This document shows positions 60,414-64,000 of a stretch of DNA of 64,000 nt, in pieces. The notes below the pieces were generated by a model, which saw only the letters and a list, made by a program, of their open reading frames with translations, was not told where the DNA came from and did not search any database. The DNA is from JBQTIU01 sp052387815 (GTDB lineage: Bacteria; Pseudomonadota; Alphaproteobacteria; CACIAM-22H2): positions 124,001 through 188,000 of the forward strand of contig JBQTIU010000022.1 in the NCBI GenBank assembly GCA_052387815.1. Reading direction: 5' to 3'. How positions within the stretch are numbered: position 1 is the stretch's first letter; each line of letters opens with the position of its first letter. The position numbers and the translations under genes were made by a program.

Positions 60414-61484
60414 TCAGCCGAGTTCCGCGATCCGGTCGGCGACGCGTGCCAGGGCGGGCGACAGATTCTCGGTCAGCCGCGACCGGCCCGCCCAGCGGGC
60501 GGCGCGCCGTGCGATGCGAAGGGCCTGCTCCTGCGTCACGCCGACCTTGTCGCCGGCCAGGCAGCGCGCCGCGTCCCACCACGGCCCATCCTTCTTGCGC
60601 AACAGGATCAGGCCGAGGCGGACCAAAATGTGGAAGGTGCCGAACGCGGCAAGGTAGTCGCCCGCATCGGCGCGATCCTCACCGTCGGCGAATTCGGCAA
60701 GATGCTTTGAGATCAGTCGTTCCTCGACCGCGGGCCAGTCGGGCACGTACTCGTCGCCGAGCAGCCATGCCATGTCGCAGAGCCGGTCGCGCGCACCGCA
60801 ATGCTCCCAATCGAACCAGGCGACCCTGCCGTCGGCACGCGCGAGCGCGTTGCCGGGGCGGGCATCCCACTTGATGAAATGCGGGTCGGCAACCTTAAGG
60901 CGCTCGATCAGCTCGGGTCCGGGAAGGCGGGGCGACGGTAGGCCGAGATAGTCGCAGATCCGCGCCGGCCGCTCGACCAACGTGGCGATCCAATCGGCGT
61001 CGGCGCCGATCCGCGGAACCCGGAGCTGCAGCCGTGCCTCGCGGCCGGCCCGCTGGGCCTGCGCCAGGCCGTGCAGGGCCGCGTCGAGCCAGCGTTCCCC
61101 GTCCTCCGGTGCGGCTTCGCTGAGGACCACCGCTAGGCGGTCCCCGGCCACATCCTCTTGCAGCAGGATCGTGCCGTCGAAGCCGAGGACGCGCGGCACC
61201 GCGACGCCGCGCTCGCTGAGCGCGCGTAGTACGTGCGCCTCCATCTCCGCCCGGTCGGGCTTGCGCCGGCGCGTCGCGATGACGGAGCCCCCGTCCTCGA
61301 GGTGAAGGCGGATCGACTTGCGGGTCATGCCGCCCGGATGGGTGACCGACCTGACGCCGATGCCGAGGAGCGCCGAGCAGGCGCGCATCGCCTCGTCGTC
61401 AAACGGCTTGCGGGACCGCGGCCGTGCCGTCGGCGCCGCGGTCGTGGTTTCCCTCACCGGCAGGACTCCGCTAGGTGACCCCAT
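60414..61484 (-). CDS. Phosphotransferase family protein (APH/choline-kinase fold)
   Basis: A 356-residue kinase-like protein. The ATP-binding N-lobe has GGMTRKSIRLHLEDGGSVIATRR. The catalytic segment HFIKWDARPGNAL has Asp and Asn as in HGDxxxxN (with W in the place of G) and FDWEHCGARDR has the metal-binding DWE. This is the fold of aminoglycoside and choline/homoserine kinases, which phosphorylate a small hydroxyl compound. It starts five bases after the HlyD-like gene, so it is the last gene of a type I secretion operon. The substrate is unknown; a role in modifying the secreted product is conceivable but not shown. Confidence 0.82.
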   Translation of the reverse strand: MGSPSGVLPVRETTTAAPTARPRSRKPFDDEAMRACSALLGIGVRSVTHPGGMTRKSIRLHLEDGGSVIATRRRKPDRAEMEAHVLRALSERGVAVPRVLGFDGTILLQEDVAGDRLAVVLSEAAPEDGERWLDAALHGLAQAQRAGREARLQLRVPRIGADADWIATLVERPARICDYLGLPSPRLPGPELIERLKVADPHFIKWDARPGNALARADGRVAWFDWEHCGARDRLCDMAWLLGDEYVPDWPAVEERLISKHLAEFADGEDRADAGDYLAAFGTFHILVRLGLILLRKKDGPWWDAARCLAGDKVGVTQEQALRIARRAARWAGRSRLTENLSPALARVADRIAELG

Positions 61485-61489
61485 TTTCC

Positions 61490-62779
61490 CTAGCGCTCGC
61501 GGAAGCCTTCGTGGCGGAGCTTCAAGACCGGGCGGATGAAATAGTCGAAGACCGACCGCGTGCCGGTATGGATATCGACCGCCGCCTCCATGCCGGCGAA
61601 GACCGGGAATTGGTCCGGATCCTCGCCGAGATGGCTCTTGTCGGTCTCGACGATGACCTTGAAGTACGCGGCCCCGCCCTGGTCGACGTTGGAATCGGCG
61701 CCGATCTGCGCGACCCGTCCCTCGAGCCCGCCGTAGCGCGAGTATTCGTAGGTCGAGATCTTGACCATCGCGCGCTGCCCCACCCGCACGAAGCCGCGGT
61801 CGGTCGGGCTCAGCTTCGCTTCGACGACCAGGGCCACGTTGGCCGGCACGATCTCCATGATCGGCTCGCCGGCACGCACCACGCCGCCGATGGTGTTGTG
61901 GCGCAGGTTCTTGATGACGCCGTCGGTCGGGCTGCGGATCTCGGCCCGCCGGACCTGGCCGGAGGCCTCGGTCAACAGCTCGCGCGTGCGCGCGATGCCG
62001 GCCTCGACCTTGCCGAGCTCGTCCAAGGCCTGGCGCCTGAACTTGAGCCGCTCCTCCTTCAGGCGCTCGCGCCCCTCGTTGACCCCCGCCACGGCCCGCG
62101 GGATGCTCTGGTCGATGATCGCGATCTCGCCTTCGAGCTTCTCGACGTCGCGCACGAGCTGGATGTGCTCGATCCGCGGCGTCAAGCTGCCCTCCAGGAG
62201 CGACTCGGAAATCTTCATCTTCTCGCGCGACAGCCGCAAGTCGGTGACGCGGGCCCGCCGCGTGGTCTCGAGCTCGCGCACCAAGTGCTCGCGCTGGCGG
62301 ATCTGTTCCTGGAGCCCGGCCATGGCGCTGTTGAATTCCTGCTGGCGCGCCTCGAATGCCTCGCGCTCGGCGCGCACGAGGATCGGCCGGCGCTGGCTTT
62401 CCTCGGCCGAGAACTTCAAGGCCGTGCCGTTGGCCTCGGCCTCGAAGCGCGCCCGGCCCAAGACCAGGGCATCGAGCCGGATCTGGATTTCTTCGCGGTT
62501 CAAGGCAGTGGTCGCCAGCTCGAGCTGCAACAGCGGGTCCCCCTCCTTCACGACCGCGCCCTCGGCGATGAAGATCGACTGGACGATACCGCCCTCGAGG
62601 TGCTGGATGACCTTGACCTTGCCCTGGGGGATGACCTCGCCCCTGAGAACGGCGACCTCGTCGAGCTCGGCGAAGTTGAGCCAGAAGATGAACGCGCCCA
62701 AGAACGCCACGATCGCCCACGCCATCGCGCGCAGCGTGGGGATCGGGTTCGAGTTCAAGAGTTCGCCGAGCGCACTCAT
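61490..62779 (-). CDS. Type I secretion membrane-fusion protein (HlyD family)
   Basis: A 429-residue periplasmic adaptor. It has one N-terminal membrane helix (residues about 18-37), then the lipoyl-like half AVLRGEVIPQGKVKVIQHLEGG, a long coiled coil (about 125-265), and the second half RRAEIRSPTDGVIKNLRHNTIGGVV. The C-terminal TGTRSVFDYFIRPV is typical of HlyD/PrtE/LapC adaptors. It bridges the ABC exporter and an outer-membrane TolC-type channel, which is not visible here. It overlaps the exporter gene by 4 bp. Confidence 0.94.
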   Translation of the reverse strand: MSALGELLNSNPIPTLRAMAWAIVAFLGAFIFWLNFAELDEVAVLRGEVIPQGKVKVIQHLEGGIVQSIFIAEGAVVKEGDPLLQLELATTALNREEIQIRLDALVLGRARFEAEANGTALKFSAEESQRRPILVRAEREAFEARQQEFNSAMAGLQEQIRQREHLVRELETTRRARVTDLRLSREKMKISESLLEGSLTPRIEHIQLVRDVEKLEGEIAIIDQSIPRAVAGVNEGRERLKEERLKFRRQALDELGKVEAGIARTRELLTEASGQVRRAEIRSPTDGVIKNLRHNTIGGVVRAGEPIMEIVPANVALVVEAKLSPTDRGFVRVGQRAMVKISTYEYSRYGGLEGRVAQIGADSNVDQGGAAYFKVIVETDKSHLGEDPDQFPVFAGMEAAVDIHTGTRSVFDYFIRPVLKLRHEGFRER

Positions 62780-64000
62780 GCCTGGACCGCCACCGGTTCG
62801 CTCCGCGGCCGAGCGAGTCGCGGCAGCACCTCGGCCGTCGGGCCGGCGAGCAGGACCTTGCCGCCCTCGAGCGCGACGATCGCCGTGCAGGCCTGGAGCA
62901 GGGCGGCGCTATGCGTGACGACGACCACCGTCCGCGACTGGGCGAGTTCGACGAGCACGGTCTTCAAGTCCTGCTCGGCATAGCGGTCGAGGAAGGCGGT
63001 CGGCTCGTCGAGCAGGAGGACGGCGGGATCGCTGACCAGCGCGCGGGCGATGGTCAGGCGCTGGCGCTGGCCGCCGGACAGCCGCCCGCCGGCTTCGCCG
63101 ATCTGGCTCGCGTAGCCGTCGGGCAGATCGACGATGAAGGGATGGGCGCCGGCGCGCTCGGCGGCGCGCACGACCTCCTCGTCGCTCGCCTGGGGCCGCG
63201 CGCGAGCGATGTTGTCGCGGATGGTACCCATGAACAGGACGCATTCCTGCGGTTCGTAGCCGACCCAATGCGCCAGCTCGTTGCGTGTATACTGGGCGAT
63301 ATCGGCGCCGTCGAGCAGGACGCGCCCCGAGTCCGGGACGTAGAGCCCCTGCATGAGCTTGAGCAGCGTCGTCTTGCCGCTGCCGTTGCGGCCGACCAGC
63401 CCATACATCCCGCCGGCCGGGATCTTGAGCGACACGTTGTCGACCGCCGGCCGCTGCTCCTTGCCGTAGCGGAAGGTCGCGCGCTCGAGCACGATCTCGC
63501 CCTTGGGCCGGGCCATGCGCACGCCCTTCTCGCGCCGCTCCTCCGGCAGCGAAAAGACATCCTCGAGCCGGACCATCGACTGGCGGCACATCGCGTAGCT
63601 CTTCCACGACATGAAGAGCTGGTTGAACGCGGCCACGATGCGGCCGGAAAGCATGTTGGCGGCGATCAGCGTGCCGACGGTCATCTGCTGGTTGATGATG
63701 GCAAGCGCCCCCACCGCGGTGACGGCGATGGTGGTGAACATGGTCAAGTTGGTGCCGATATTGACATAGGTATCGGTGAAGGTGCCGCGCTCGAGCGAGC
63801 GACGGATCGCCGCCGCGTGCTTGCCCTCCCAGATCGCCCGCAAGGGGTCGGCGAGGGCGAGGGCCTTCACCGTGGTGCGGCCGACGATCATCTCCGTCAC
63901 CAGGCCGTCGCGCCCGATCGCCGCCCGGTTCTCGGCGGCGTTGGTGCGGTCGAGCACCACCCCCGAGCGCCACGACAGGACGAGGAAACCACACAGGATC
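62776..64000 (-). CDS. Type I secretion ABC exporter, C-terminal part
   Basis: The reading frame is open through the right edge of the window, so about 408 C-terminal residues are seen. There are several transmembrane helices (e.g. FTTIAVTAVGALAIINQQMT), then an ATPase domain with GRNGSGKTT, LSGGQRQRLTIARAL, VLLLDEPTAFLD and switch His in VVVTHSAAL. This matches ABC exporters of the PrtD/LapB family, which drive RTX-type protein or peptide secretion with a HlyD adaptor. The N-terminal part, and any peptidase domain, lies outside. Confidence 0.92.
   Translation of the reverse strand, partial: ILCGFLVLSWRSGVVLDRTNAAENRAAIGRDGLVTEMIVGRTTVKALALADPLRAIWEGKHAAAIRRSLERGTFTDTYVNIGTNLTMFTTIAVTAVGALAIINQQMTVGTLIAANMLSGRIVAAFNQLFMSWKSYAMCRQSMVRLEDVFSLPEERREKGVRMARPKGEIVLERATFRYGKEQRPAVDNVSLKIPAGGMYGLVGRNGSGKTTLLKLMQGLYVPDSGRVLLDGADIAQYTRNELAHWVGYEPQECVLFMGTIRDNIARARPQASDEEVVRAAERAGAHPFIVDLPDGYASQIGEAGGRLSGGQRQRLTIARALVSDPAVLLLDEPTAFLDRYAEQDLKTVLVELAQSRTVVVVTHSAALLQACTAIVALEGGKVLLAGPTAEVLPRLARPRSEPVAVQA

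Noticed and set aside
60414..62720. Single 768-residue reading frame covering the kinase and the adaptor region
   Set aside because: Its N-terminal part is the antiphase frame of the HlyD-like gene and is rich in Arg/Gly; the kinase begins at a normal ATG at 61484.
1..64000. rRNA, tRNA, riboswitch or prophage features
   Set aside because: I looked for tRNA-like arms, rRNA motifs, and integrase or phage structural genes and saw none. The effector-like linker in the nuclease is the only phage-reminiscent trace.

Overview
This is a gene-dense, high-GC window with long stretches of 4-bp stop/start overlaps and very short intergenic gaps. Its gene content looks like an alphaproteobacterium, most likely a Rhodospirillales- or Rhizobiales-like soil or groundwater organism: a SqrR/BigR-type ArsR regulator, a DUF1194 protein, heterotetrameric sarcosine oxidase, several tripartite tricarboxylate transporter (TTT) sets, DUF2019 proteins and a RAYT transposase with GC-rich REP hairpins. 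The assignment rests on family resemblance only. No rRNA or tRNA gene and no CRISPR array was seen.

Layout. Positions 1-15.5 kb hold the end of an RND pump, an ArsR regulator with a palindromic operator, small secreted proteins, a macrodomain protein, an SMR exporter with a TetR regulator, a DUF1194 protein, an orphan MacB-like ATPase, an amidase with a small partner, a TPR protein, an acyl-CoA dehydrogenase, an iron-type alcohol dehydrogenase, and a catabolic group (a frameshifted MetX-like hydrolase, a formamidase-like enzyme and a GlcG-like protein). Positions 15.6-27 kb form a catabolic block: a PotDCB-like uptake system without an ATPase, two related Rieske oxygenases, a D-2-hydroxyacid dehydrogenase, a tartrate/isopropylmalate-type dehydrogenase and TTT system 1.

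Positions 27-39.8 kb form a complete nucleoside salvage locus. A periplasmic 5'-nucleotidase lies divergent to a leftward operon of BMP-type binding protein, ABC ATPase, two permeases, cytidine deaminase, purine nucleoside phosphorylase, deoC, deoA and, further on, deoB. Between deoA and deoB sits a three-gene island with its own strong promoter: a putative HHIV-motif nuclease followed by two tandemly duplicated DUF2019 (HEAT-like) genes, which looks like an effector with two immunity-like proteins.

Positions 40-44.4 kb hold a nicotinamidase and a polar amino-acid ABC transporter. Positions 44.6-54.6 kb form a leftward sarcosine/dimethylglycine operon (MFS, PLP lyase, soxBDAG and a dimethylglycine-dehydrogenase-like protein). 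Positions 54.7-59.4 kb hold TTT system 2 and an LVIVD-repeat protein. A RAYT transposase follows, inside clusters of a GC-rich palindromic repeat family that is also scattered through the window. The right end holds a phosphotransferase-like kinase and a type I secretion adaptor and ABC exporter running off the window.
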